In this document: in pieces, positions 7,882-14,526 of the stretch
Layout of the letters: each line of letters starts with the position of its first letter
Numbering within the stretch: the stretch's first letter is position 1
NCBI GenBank assembly: GCA_944390345.1
Contig: CALXPP010000021.1
Span: forward strand, 1-33,391
Origin: an uncultured Clostridia bacterium
GTDB taxonomy: Bacteria; Bacillota; Clostridia; TANB77; CAG-508
Length of the DNA stretch: 33,391 nt
Direction: 5' to 3'
Notes under the pieces: model-generated
Databases searched by the model: none
What the model was told of the DNA's origin: nothing
What the model saw: only the letters and a program-made list of their open reading frames with translations
Translations under genes and position numbers: made by a program

Positions 7882-8850
7882 TTACTCTGAAATATTATCT
7901 GTATCGTTTACATATTCTATTTTATATTCAGAAAGATCTGGAATTGTAACATCTTCATCTGTTACTGTATCCTTTGAACATTTAAATTCTTGCATTGTGT
8001 TATATTGCTCTTTTATTATATCTGTACCAGAGTAATATTCGATAGATGTTCCTGTACCATATAATCTTATTGCCATTCCTGTTTCTATATCTATCCATCT
8101 CTGACTAGAATCGTCTATTAAACTTTTTTGCACATAATATTCTTTTCCTATTTGCTTTGTATCTTTATACATTATTGAAAAAGGTCTAAGAAGCTTCACT
8201 CTAAATACTGCTTTATTTATATCTTTATTATCTCCATATTCTAATTCAACAGAAGGTAGCTTATATGTTAACTTCTGTTTAGTATTCATAAGCTTCATAT
8301 TTTCTCCTTTAGTAACAACAGCTTCCTTTTTTTCTGTATATACAGTAGTTCTTGTATCACTATTTAATTCTGCATAAGTTTCTGAAGTAGTTTCTATTCC
8401 ATCCTCTCTGTAAACCTGCCAAACTTCTTTAAATTTCCCATCTTTATAATAGCATTTAAAAACTTCTACAGAATCACTTGAATTGTAAACTCTCATCTCT
8501 GAATAGAAATTATTTGAAGACACAAATTCTCTAGCATTTTTTTCTAGTTTAGCAAAAATTATAGCATTTCGAATATAATATACTAAAACTATTAGAAAAA
8601 TTACTAATAAAGCTATAAGTAAGGCTTTTATATTTGACTTTCTTCTAAACTTTTTTAAGTAATCGATATCTTTATTTGTAAATTCTAGGCTTTCTTTAGC
8701 ATCTTCTTGTATTTCTTTTAGTCTTTTGGTGCAAGAGTCACATTCTTTTAAATGCTTTTCTACCAGCTTTTTAGAATCTTTATTTAAAGTACCATCTGCA
8801 TAGCCAATAAGTAAATCTTGTACAATTTCACATTCTTTATTATTTTCCAT
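7882..8850 (-). CDS. Zinc-finger (ZAS) membrane anti-sigma factor A
   Basis: The 322-residue protein begins with an anti-sigma zinc-finger domain: Cys7, His33, Cys37 and Cys40 (H-x3-C-x2-C in HLKECDSC). One membrane helix spans about 74-94 (IKALLIALLVIFLIVLVYYI). The remaining 220 residues should lie outside the membrane and act as the sensing part. The family normally holds its sigma factor at the membrane until a signal releases it. Its start overlaps the end of the sigma gene by 11 bases, which implies translational coupling. It is a paralogue of the gene at 9348-10265: zinc finger, helix position and the tail motif SKDTVTDEDV..PDLS.Y are shared. Confidence 0.87.
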   Translation of the reverse strand: MENNKECEIVQDLLIGYADGTLNKDSKKLVEKHLKECDSCTKRLKEIQEDAKESLEFTNKDIDYLKKFRRKSNIKALLIALLVIFLIVLVYYIRNAIIFAKLEKNAREFVSSNNFYSEMRVYNSSDSVEVFKCYYKDGKFKEVWQVYREDGIETTSETYAELNSDTRTTVYTEKKEAVVTKGENMKLMNTKQKLTYKLPSVELEYGDNKDINKAVFRVKLLRPFSIMYKDTKQIGKEYYVQKSLIDDSSQRWIDIETGMAIRLYGTGTSIEYYSGTDIIKEQYNTMQEFKCSKDTVTDEDVTIPDLSEYKIEYVNDTDNISE

Positions 8851-9328
8851 AATCGTTTACCTCCCTCATTTTTTGTTTAGCTCGGTAAAAAGTTACTCTT
8901 GCCCAATTTGGTGTTTTTCCTAAAACCTCACCTATTTCAATAAATGATAAATTTCCAATAGTTCTTAAATACATAACCTCTCTAGATTGCTCATCTAATT
9001 TTTGCATATCTTTAAAAATTTTTAGTTTTTCTTCATTCTTGCAAACAATTTCTTCTGGTGTATGTAAATCTGATATATTTTCTTCAAGCTCTATTTTATC
9101 AATTTTTTTCTTGTTTTTCTTTAATTCTTTATACCAAAGATGCTTTGCTATTTGGCAAAGCCATACAGAGATTTTACAATTTCCTTTAAATTTATGTACT
9201 TCTTTTATAGCAATTGCAAAAGTTTCCTGTGTAAGCTCTTCTGAAATATCCTCTTCATGTGTTAAACAGAATAAATATTTATATACTGTATTACTATGTT
9301 GTTTATATATTTCTTCTATATCCTGCAT
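8840..9328 (-). CDS. ECF-family RNA polymerase sigma factor
   Basis: The 162-residue protein has only regions 2 and 4, as expected of ECF (sigma-70 group 4) factors. Region 2 spans about residues 8-75 (NTVYKYLFCLTHEEDISEELTQETF, with IAKHLWYKELKK). Region 4 spans about 105-158 (REVMYLRTIGNLSFIEIGEVLGKTPNWARVTFYRAKQKMRE) with a clear helix-turn-helix. It directs polymerase to a small set of promoters under control of its anti-sigma factor. It lies between two anti-sigma paralogues and is preceded by AAGGAGG at a good distance. Confidence 0.93.
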   Translation of the reverse strand: MQDIEEIYKQHSNTVYKYLFCLTHEEDISEELTQETFAIAIKEVHKFKGNCKISVWLCQIAKHLWYKELKKNKKKIDKIELEENISDLHTPEEIVCKNEEKLKIFKDMQKLDEQSREVMYLRTIGNLSFIEIGEVLGKTPNWARVTFYRAKQKMREVNDYGK

Positions 9329-9347
9329 TTTTTGTTCCTCCTTAGAG

Positions 9348-10265
9348 TTAATTTTCTTCTGCTCTATATCCTACATTGTATTGTGATAGATCTGGTACAT
9401 TTACATCTTCATCTGTTACTGTATCCTTTGAAAATCTAAATTCATACATATAACTATTAGTTTCTTTTATAATATCTGTACCTTCATAAAAAGAAACTGT
9501 ATCAAATAAAGTATAATTTCTTATAATAAGTCCTGTTTCTTTATCTATCCATTTAACACTAAAAGGATTTTCTATTTTATAATAATCTCTTCCTACATTT
9601 TTTGCATCTATTGTAATTAAAGAAGTTAAAGATAAAATTAACCTATTTGGTATACTAAATTCATTGGTAGCTTCTGTTAAATGAGTTAAATTTTGTTTAC
9701 TATTTATCTGGCTATAAGTTTCACCTGTTAGAACTAAAGCTGAATTGTTTTGCGGATATATATTTACCCTCTTTGGCTCATTTAGTGTTGCATATTCTTC
9801 CATTAAAACTTCACTTTTATCATCAAAATATTTTTCCGTTACTTTTTTGTATTTTGAATCCTTATAATATTCTTTCCATACTATTACCTCATTGCCATTT
9901 CCTGTATATTGTCTAGTTTCTTTATATAAATTATTTGAATCAAAAAAATCAAAACTTTTAGCAGTTATTGTTGAAAGAATTATAAAATTTCTTAGAAAAT
10001 ATATAAATACTATAAAAAATAATATAAGTAAAATTATTGATATAGTTTTTAAATCTGATTTTCTTTTTATTTTCTTCAAATATTCTATTTCTTTTTTTTG
10101 CAAATTAGGTTCTGTGTCTTTCTTTATTTTTTCTAACCTTTTTTGACATTTGCTACAAGTTTTTAAATGATTTTCAACTAATTTTTTTGATTCTTCATTT
10201 AATACTCCATCAGAATAATTTTGAAGTAAATCTTGGACAACTTGACATTCTTCAATATTGTTCAT
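9348..10265 (-). CDS. Zinc-finger (ZAS) membrane anti-sigma factor B, paralogue of A
   Basis: The 305-residue protein has the same plan as the gene at 7882-8850: Cys7, His33, Cys37, Cys40 (HLKTCSKC), a membrane helix at about 72-92, and an external domain ending in SKDTVTDEDVNVPDLSQY. It is the first gene of the three-gene operon, preceded by GAGGGGG, with the sigma gene 19 bases downstream. The two copies have diverged strongly outside these motifs, so the duplication is old. Either both restrain the one sigma factor, perhaps sensing different signals, or this copy pairs with another sigma factor elsewhere. Confidence 0.85.
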   Translation of the reverse strand: MNNIEECQVVQDLLQNYSDGVLNEESKKLVENHLKTCSKCQKRLEKIKKDTEPNLQKKEIEYLKKIKRKSDLKTISIILLILFFIVFIYFLRNFIILSTITAKSFDFFDSNNLYKETRQYTGNGNEVIVWKEYYKDSKYKKVTEKYFDDKSEVLMEEYATLNEPKRVNIYPQNNSALVLTGETYSQINSKQNLTHLTEATNEFSIPNRLILSLTSLITIDAKNVGRDYYKIENPFSVKWIDKETGLIIRNYTLFDTVSFYEGTDIIKETNSYMYEFRFSKDTVTDEDVNVPDLSQYNVGYRAEEN

Positions 10266-10277
10266 ATGTATCCCCCT

Positions 10278-10306
10278 CTCTTATAAAATTTATTTATATA
10301 TAAGAG
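10278..10306. promoter_or_regulatory. Inverted repeat upstream of the anti-sigma/sigma operon
   Basis: CTCTTATA (10278-10285) and TATAAGAG (10299-10306) are perfect inverted arms 13 bases apart, within 40 bases of the start codon. It could be an operator or a leader hairpin. No convincing sigma-A promoter with standard spacing is visible nearby, which fits an alternative-sigma promoter. Confidence 0.4.
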
Positions 10307-10341
10307 TCTATTTTTTTAATTTTATTACAAATTTTTTAAAT

Positions 10342-10387
10342 AAAAAAGAGATTTTGGGCAATATTTTTTAGCCTTAAATCTCTTTTT
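10342..10387 (-). terminator. Intrinsic terminator of the acyl-CoA ligase gene
   Basis: AAAAAAGAGATTT (10342-10354) pairs with AAATCTCTTTTT (10376-10387). It starts 5 bases after the ligase stop codon and on the minus strand ends in a T-rich tract. Confidence 0.85.
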
Positions 10388-10391
10388 AATA

Positions 10392-12098
10392 TTAACAATT
10401 TTTAATTTCTTCAAATCGCTTAATTTTAGCTGTTGTTGTTTTTATCATTGGTTCATCTGATATTACTAAATTTTTAATGTATTTATATGTTGGCATTGTT
10501 TTATTTATTTCTTTAATATCTTTCCATATTATCTCTTTTAATTCTTCTTCCTTTATATTTGGATAATTATTTTTTACATAGTCCTTGTCGTAAACAATTT
10601 TGGCTGATACTACTAAATCATCATCTTTTTCTTTTCCAAATACCATTACTTCTGAAACATAAGGAAGTTTTGTAATAACCTGCTCAATTTCTTCTGGATA
10701 TACATTTTTTCCATTTTTTAATACTATTACATTCTTTTTTCTTCCTGTAATAAATAAAAATCCATCTTTATCTAAATATCCTAAATCACCTGTATAAAAC
10801 CAACCATCTTTTAAAACTTTATTTGTTTCTTCTTCCATTTCATAGTAACCAAGCATTACATTTGGTCCTTTTGCTACAATTTCTCCAATTCCTTCTTCGT
10901 TTTTGTCTTCAATTTTAATTTGTACTGACGGAAGTGGAAGACCAACTGAGCCATATCTTACATGGTATTCGCTTTCTCCTGTTAATACTGGTGATGTTTC
11001 TGTTAGTCCATAGCCTTGTATTGTAAATATTCCAAAATCATTAAAGCCTTTTGCTACTTCTTTATTTATTGCTGCAGCACCACTTATAATAAAACGAAGT
11101 TGACCACCAAACTGGTCAATTATTTGTTTAAATAATTTTCTTCTTAAATCGATTTTAAATATTCTTAAGAAATTACTTACATTTAAAATAGATTTTATCA
11201 ATTTAGTTTTTCCTTGTTTTTCGATAGCTTTCCAAATATTTTTATACATAACCTCTAGCAATAGTGGTACACATACAAAAGTAGTAACCTTATATTCTTT
11301 TAAATTTTCTTGTATATGTCTTAAGCCATCACAAAATACTGTTGTAGCTCCATTTGAGAAAAATAAAAGCATTTGTGTTGAGCCAAATGTATGATGAAGC
11401 GGTAAAAACAATAAGTTTACATCTGTACTTAATATTTTTTCTGCACATATTAAGTCGTATATATTTGAAGCAATATTTTTGTTTGAAAGCATTACTGCTT
11501 TTGCCATTGAAGTAGTTCCTGAAGTAAATATTATTGTAGCTAATTCATCTGGAACTGGTTTATATCTTCTAAATCTTCTGTCATCTTTTTTTAGAAGTTC
11601 TTTACCTTCTTCCTCTAAGTCCGCTAAGCAAATATATTTCTCCTCTTTATTCATAGCAATAAATTCTTTTACATTTGTTTTTCCGTTTTTCTTTATTTCT
11701 TCCATTATTGGTAAATACTCATTTTCAAAAATTATTGCATCCGCCTTACTTCTTACTAAAGACATCTCTATTTCATTTACTTGCAAGCCTTTATCTAATG
11801 GAACTACAATTCCAACTCCACATACCACTGAAATATAAGATTTTACCCAAGAATATGAATTGTGTCCTATTATTGCAATTCTTTTATTTTGCAAACCTAA
11901 ACCTATAAGTCCTGTTCCCAATTCTTCTACTTCTTCTCCAAATTCTTTAAACGAAACATGCTTATATTTTATTTCATTATTTTCTTTACTTTTTAAAATA
12001 AAAGCATCTTTATCTGCAAATTTTTTTATAGCATCTCTTATGTATTCCTTTATTGTTCCATATTCTTTAGCTTCGTAGATTTTTTCTAAACAAATCAT
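10392..12098 (-). CDS. AMP-forming acyl-CoA synthetase (long-chain fatty acid-CoA ligase type)
   Basis: The 568-residue protein belongs to the ANL adenylating superfamily, which activates a carboxylic acid to an acyl-adenylate and then loads it on CoA. The phosphate-binding loop is IIFTSGTTSMAKAVMLS (189-205), altered from the usual TSGTTGxPKG by having SMAK in place of GxPKG. GYGLTETSP is the A5 motif, and GWFYTGDLGYLDKDG then FITGRKKNVIVLKNGKNVYP gives A7/A8. The catalytic A10 lysine fits TTTAKIKR near the C-terminus. The retained P-loop lysine makes an active enzyme likely. The substrate is probably a medium or long fatty acid, but an acyl-ACP ligase or specialised acid is possible. It is preceded by AGGAG and is monocistronic. 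Confidence 0.9.
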   Translation of the reverse strand: MICLEKIYEAKEYGTIKEYIRDAIKKFADKDAFILKSKENNEIKYKHVSFKEFGEEVEELGTGLIGLGLQNKRIAIIGHNSYSWVKSYISVVCGVGIVVPLDKGLQVNEIEMSLVRSKADAIIFENEYLPIMEEIKKNGKTNVKEFIAMNKEEKYICLADLEEEGKELLKKDDRRFRRYKPVPDELATIIFTSGTTSMAKAVMLSNKNIASNIYDLICAEKILSTDVNLLFLPLHHTFGSTQMLLFFSNGATTVFCDGLRHIQENLKEYKVTTFVCVPLLLEVMYKNIWKAIEKQGKTKLIKSILNVSNFLRIFKIDLRRKLFKQIIDQFGGQLRFIISGAAAINKEVAKGFNDFGIFTIQGYGLTETSPVLTGESEYHVRYGSVGLPLPSVQIKIEDKNEEGIGEIVAKGPNVMLGYYEMEEETNKVLKDGWFYTGDLGYLDKDGFLFITGRKKNVIVLKNGKNVYPEEIEQVITKLPYVSEVMVFGKEKDDDLVVSAKIVYDKDYVKNNYPNIKEEELKEIIWKDIKEINKTMPTYKYIKNLVISDEPMIKTTTAKIKRFEEIKNC

Positions 12099-12182
12099 AT
12101 TTTTATCTCCTAAAATTAATCTATTAATATATTAACATGTTCCATAAAATTTGGTCAATTTTCTGACTGTTCATTCAAAATA

Positions 12183-12307
12183 TTAATTCTTACTTGAATT
12201 TTTTTCTTTTAGTAAATCTCTTATTTCTTCTAACAGAAGTACTTTCTCATCTTTCTTTTCTTCTACTTTTTCTTCTGTTTCTGCCTTTTTGCTGTTCTAT
12301 TTGTCAT
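12183..12307 (-). pseudogene. Frameshifted small ORF resembling the MscL C-terminal helix
   Basis: GGAGGTAGAA precedes an ATG at 12307, which opens MTNRTAK and then stops after 14 codons. The -1 frame immediately after continues KAETEEKVEEKKDEK, then VLLLEEIRDLLKEKNSSKN, to a stop at 12183. The span is 125 bases, one short of 42 codons, and a single A missing from the A5 run near 12287-12292 would restore a 41-residue protein. The tail closely resembles the cytoplasmic helix bundle end of the MscL channel (consensus VLLTEIRDLLKEQ), but no channel transmembrane part is present. It could be a real small coiled-coil protein with a sequencing error, or a decayed gene. Confidence 0.5.
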
Positions 12308-12332
12308 TTCTACCTCCTACAAAAAACTATTT

Positions 12333-12803
12333 TTATAAGTCTTTAATATATCTTACATCACATGCAAAATGTTCTGTTTCTACTACTGGTTCATAAACTC
12401 TTTTAAATCCATGTTTCTCATAAAATTTTTGTGCTTCAATCATATTTTCTAAAGTTTCTAAATAACATTTTTTATAGTAATTTTTAGCATAGTCTAAAGC
12501 AATTTCAATTAGCTTATGTGCTACTCCTTTTCCTCTTATTTCTCTTATACAATACATTTTCTGTAATTCACATATATTAGAGTTCATTCTTCCAATACCA
12601 ACTCCACCAACTACTTCTCCATCTTCCTCTGCTACCCAATATTTATTTCCTTCTTCATTATATATTTCTGAAAATCTGCCTAAATTAGGATCTGTCCAAG
12701 CTGTACCTTCGTGGTTTGCTCCATATTCTATTAAACAACTTCTTATTATTTTTTCTATTTCTTTATTATCTTTTTCTTGTATTTCTCTTATTTTAATTTC
12801 CAT
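12333..12803 (-). CDS. GNAT family N-acetyltransferase
   Basis: The 156-residue protein has the GNAT fold that transfers acetyl from acetyl-CoA to an amine. The acetyl-CoA loop is RGKGVA (90-95, R-x-x-G-x-A), preceded by the beta strand CELQKMYCIR. KFYEKHGFKRVYEPV is the typical C-terminal motif. The extended start of the family is present (IREIQEKDNKEIEKIIRSCL). It is preceded by AGGAG. The substrate cannot be predicted. Confidence 0.9.
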   Translation of the reverse strand: MEIKIREIQEKDNKEIEKIIRSCLIEYGANHEGTAWTDPNLGRFSEIYNEEGNKYWVAEEDGEVVGGVGIGRMNSNICELQKMYCIREIRGKGVAHKLIEIALDYAKNYYKKCYLETLENMIEAQKFYEKHGFKRVYEPVVETEHFACDVRYIKDL

Positions 12804-12828
12804 ATTTTTCTCCTATACTTACATAAAT

Positions 12829-12857
12829 ATAATAGCATAAAGTTAGATAATTATCAA
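12829..12857 (-). promoter_or_regulatory. Sigma-A promoter of the GNAT gene
   Basis: TTGATA (12857-12852), 17 bases, then TATTAT (12834-12829) on the minus strand, about 25 bases before the start codon. Confidence 0.7.
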
Positions 12858-12921
12858 TAATTGCTTAATGTTAAATAAACTATACTTCTAAAAAAAGCAA
12901 TTTGATAATGAAATTTTTACA

Positions 12922-12950
12922 TTGAAAAAAATTTTTTTCTATAATATAAT
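12922..12950 (+). promoter_or_regulatory. Sigma-A promoter of the plus-strand unknown gene
   Basis: TTGAAA (12922-12927), 17 bases, then TATAAT (12945-12950). It is divergent from the GNAT promoter. The leader is about 20 bases and contains AAAAGGAGA. Confidence 0.75.
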
Positions 12951-12975
12951 TACAAAAAGAGAAAAGGAGATTTAT

Positions 12976-13677
12976 ATGTTAAAAAAAGAAACTTTAAACC
13001 TATTAAAAATTAATGAAGCCAGCTTTAGAGATATTCTTTCTATTTGCGTTGGTAAAACTTATTTAGCTCAAAATCGATTTATAGACTACATAGGAAATTA
13101 CAATCGCTGGGACACTGATATAACAAAAGGAATTTTAAAATTGGACAATAAATTATTTAATGTTGAATATATCGGTACTACTAGTACAGCAGATAATTAT
13201 TGGTATTCATCTGAATTAGAAAGGGCTATTCCAGATGAATATGTAAATATAATGATAAACACTAGAAAAACAATGCAGAATTTACATATAAATAAATTAA
13301 CAGAGGGAAAAATTTTATTACAAAATGATATAAATGGATACAATTTATCTATGATATATATTGCTTTTGCACCAGAAAAAGTTGCATATTTTTGTGGTTC
13401 AGGCGATACTTCAATTTATATGTTTGTAAAGGGATTACCAGAAGAAATTTTTAAAAAAATAAAACCTATTGAATTTTCATCATGCATTATGCAAATAATT
13501 TCAAAATTTAATGTAAATCATAAATTAATGATAAAAGCTTTATTAACGGAAAACGAAATTAAATATACAGTTGAAGAAAACAATATATTAGCAAAATTTA
13601 ATGAACACTCAATTATAACAGTAGAATTTGATAGTAATGATCGTATAATTAATTTTTCTGGTAATTTAAGTTTATAA
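12976..13677 (+). CDS. Unknown protein, possibly DUF6882-like
   Basis: The start at 12976 is chosen because AAAAGGAGA lies 6 bases before it and a promoter lies just upstream. A longer open frame from 12922 would begin inside the -35 box. The 233-residue protein has no signal peptide or membrane helix. Visible features are WYSSELERAIPDEY in the middle, then a hydrophobic GYNLSMIYIAFAPEKVAYFCGS segment followed by YMFVKGLP. The layout resembles DUF6882 proteins, but I hold that only weakly. The C-terminal 60 residues look like a small alpha/beta domain. It is one of few plus-strand genes and has its own promoter and terminator. Confidence 0.75.
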   Translation: MLKKETLNLLKINEASFRDILSICVGKTYLAQNRFIDYIGNYNRWDTDITKGILKLDNKLFNVEYIGTTSTADNYWYSSELERAIPDEYVNIMINTRKTMQNLHINKLTEGKILLQNDINGYNLSMIYIAFAPEKVAYFCGSGDTSIYMFVKGLPEEIFKKIKPIEFSSCIMQIISKFNVNHKLMIKALLTENEIKYTVEENNILAKFNEHSIITVEFDSNDRIINFSGNLSL

Positions 13678-13699
13678 TATTTGTATTTAAATATAAACA

Positions 13700-13737
13700 A
13701 AAAGTGCAGTCTCGAAACTTTTCGAAATTGCACTTTT
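13700..13737. terminator. Bidirectional terminator between convergent genes
   Basis: AAAAGTGCA (13700-13708) pairs with TGCACTTTT (13729-13737), with an inner TCGAAA/TTTCGA-like stem. It lies between the convergent genes ending at 13677 and 13767, and can serve both. Confidence 0.8.
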
Positions 13738-13766
13738 CGCTATTACTACTATTCAGTTTTCCGCTA

Positions 13767-14195
13767 CTATTTGTTTATGATTTTTACAGCGACTGTTTTA
13801 GCCGCCCAAGGTTTGTGGCTCTCTCCGTTTGAGCAAATCTCTCCGCGATATGGCTCTTCTACCGAAACATATACCTCCTCAACGCCTTCTGGATGACTGT
13901 GCATTTCTATTTTTCCGTGAGTTGTGTCTAAATACTCAATGTCCACTTTGTAATCGTAAGAATGAATATCAATGGAATCTAAATAATGCCGTACACCTTC
14001 GAATCCCTGCTTTGGATTTAACATATTCTCACAAAATTCCATTTCAAATTTAATATCTGAATCATAAAGCTGAAATTTGTTTTTCGTAAATTCTACTTTT
14101 TTGTGCCCAAAGTCTACACGGTACGAACCAAATGGAAATAAAATTGCTACCTTTTTACCATCATTGCCATTTTTTACATTAACCTGAATAATCAT
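13767..14195 (-). CDS. Unknown 142-residue protein, GC-richer than surroundings
   Basis: I do not recognise this protein. It begins MIIQVNVKNGNDGKK and is mostly beta strand by appearance. A histidine-rich stretch, HGKIEMHSHPEGVEEVYVSVEEPYRGE, resembles the metal-binding turn of a cupin, but no second cupin motif is evident. It contains neither signal peptide nor membrane helix. A strong GGAGGAAGCAAG precedes the ATG. Base composition stands out: stretches such as 13800-13860 are near 50% GC while neighbours are below 30%, so recent transfer is likely. It has its own promoter and operator-like palindrome. Confidence 0.75.
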   Translation of the reverse strand: MIIQVNVKNGNDGKKVAILFPFGSYRVDFGHKKVEFTKNKFQLYDSDIKFEMEFCENMLNPKQGFEGVRHYLDSIDIHSYDYKVDIEYLDTTHGKIEMHSHPEGVEEVYVSVEEPYRGEICSNGESHKPWAAKTVAVKIINK

Positions 14196-14220
14196 CTTGC
14201 TTCCTCCTTAATAAATCATC

Positions 14221-14234
14221 TTAGTAGCTACTAA
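14221..14234. promoter_or_regulatory. Operator-like palindrome before the GC-rich ORF
   Basis: TTAGTAGCTACTAA is a perfect 14-base palindrome between the -10 box and the ribosome binding site of the gene at 13767-14195. It is placed to block transcription, or to form a small leader hairpin. Confidence 0.45.
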
Positions 14235-14250
14235 TTGTTACTCATATTTT

Positions 14251-14279
14251 ATTTTAACACATATTTTACATAAAATCAA
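14251..14279 (-). promoter_or_regulatory. Sigma-A promoter of the GC-rich ORF
   Basis: TTGATT (14279-14274), 17 bases, TAAAAT (14256-14251) on the minus strand, with TGTG just before the -10. Confidence 0.65.
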
Positions 14280-14336
14280 TTTAAAAGCAGCCTCACCTTA
14301 CTTTGCTATAGTTTTTTAAAGGCTATTATAAAATAA

Positions 14337-14359
14337 GGAGAGTTTACTAAAAACTCACC
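14337..14359 (-). terminator. Probable terminator of the tRNA-Thr transcript
   Basis: GGTGAGTTT and AAACTCTCC pair with one mismatch around TTAGT on the minus strand, followed by TTATTTTAT. It lies 28 bases after the tRNA. Confidence 0.6.
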
Positions 14360-14386
14360 AATACTATTTTAAGGTATTTTACATTT

Positions 14387-14462
14387 TGGAGCCACTAAGG
14401 AGAATTGCACTCCTGACCTACGGGTTACGAATCCGTTGCTCTGCTGACTGAGCTATAGTGGC
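14387..14462 (-). tRNA. tRNA-Thr (anticodon CGU)
   Basis: The 76 bases fold as a full cloverleaf with encoded CCA. The acceptor stem GCCACTA/TAGTGGC pairs perfectly. The D stem is GCTC/GAGC, the anticodon arm is ACGGA-TTCGTAA-CCCGT with anticodon CGT (reads ACG, Thr), and the T stem is AGGAG/CTCCT. The discriminator is T. Two elbow positions are unusual. The D loop AGTCAGCA has A at position 18 in place of the near-invariant G18. The T loop TGCAATT has G at 55 in place of U55. G19 and C56 are kept. The last anticodon stem pair is A-C. It may be functional with an altered elbow, or decaying. Confidence 0.92.
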
Positions 14463-14467
14463 ATTTT

Positions 14468-14495
14468 AGAAGAGTAATCACAAAATTACTCTTCT
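14468..14495. other. Hairpin between DUF5050-like gene and tRNA
   Basis: AGAAGAGTAAT (14468-14478) and ATTACTCTTCT (14485-14495) are perfect inverted arms with a 6-base loop. The T run follows on the plus strand, although the flanking genes are on the minus strand. It may terminate antisense transcription or act as a processing site for the tRNA. Confidence 0.6.
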
Positions 14496-14526
14496 TTTAA
14501 ATTTATTTTTTTAATATTTTATTAGA

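Noticed and set aside
12128-12180. FadR/TetR-like box (CTGACTGTTCATTCA) before the acyl-CoA ligase
   Set aside because: Only one half resembles the TGAATGA arm; the other half does not match, so no operator is claimed.
12183-12307. A complete mscL channel gene
   Set aside because: Only the C-terminal helix sequence is present; there are no transmembrane segments upstream.
12922-12975. Longer N-terminus (19 residues) for the unknown plus-strand gene
   Set aside because: It would begin within the -35 box and lacks a ribosome binding site; the start at 12976 has both promoter and AAAAGGAGA.
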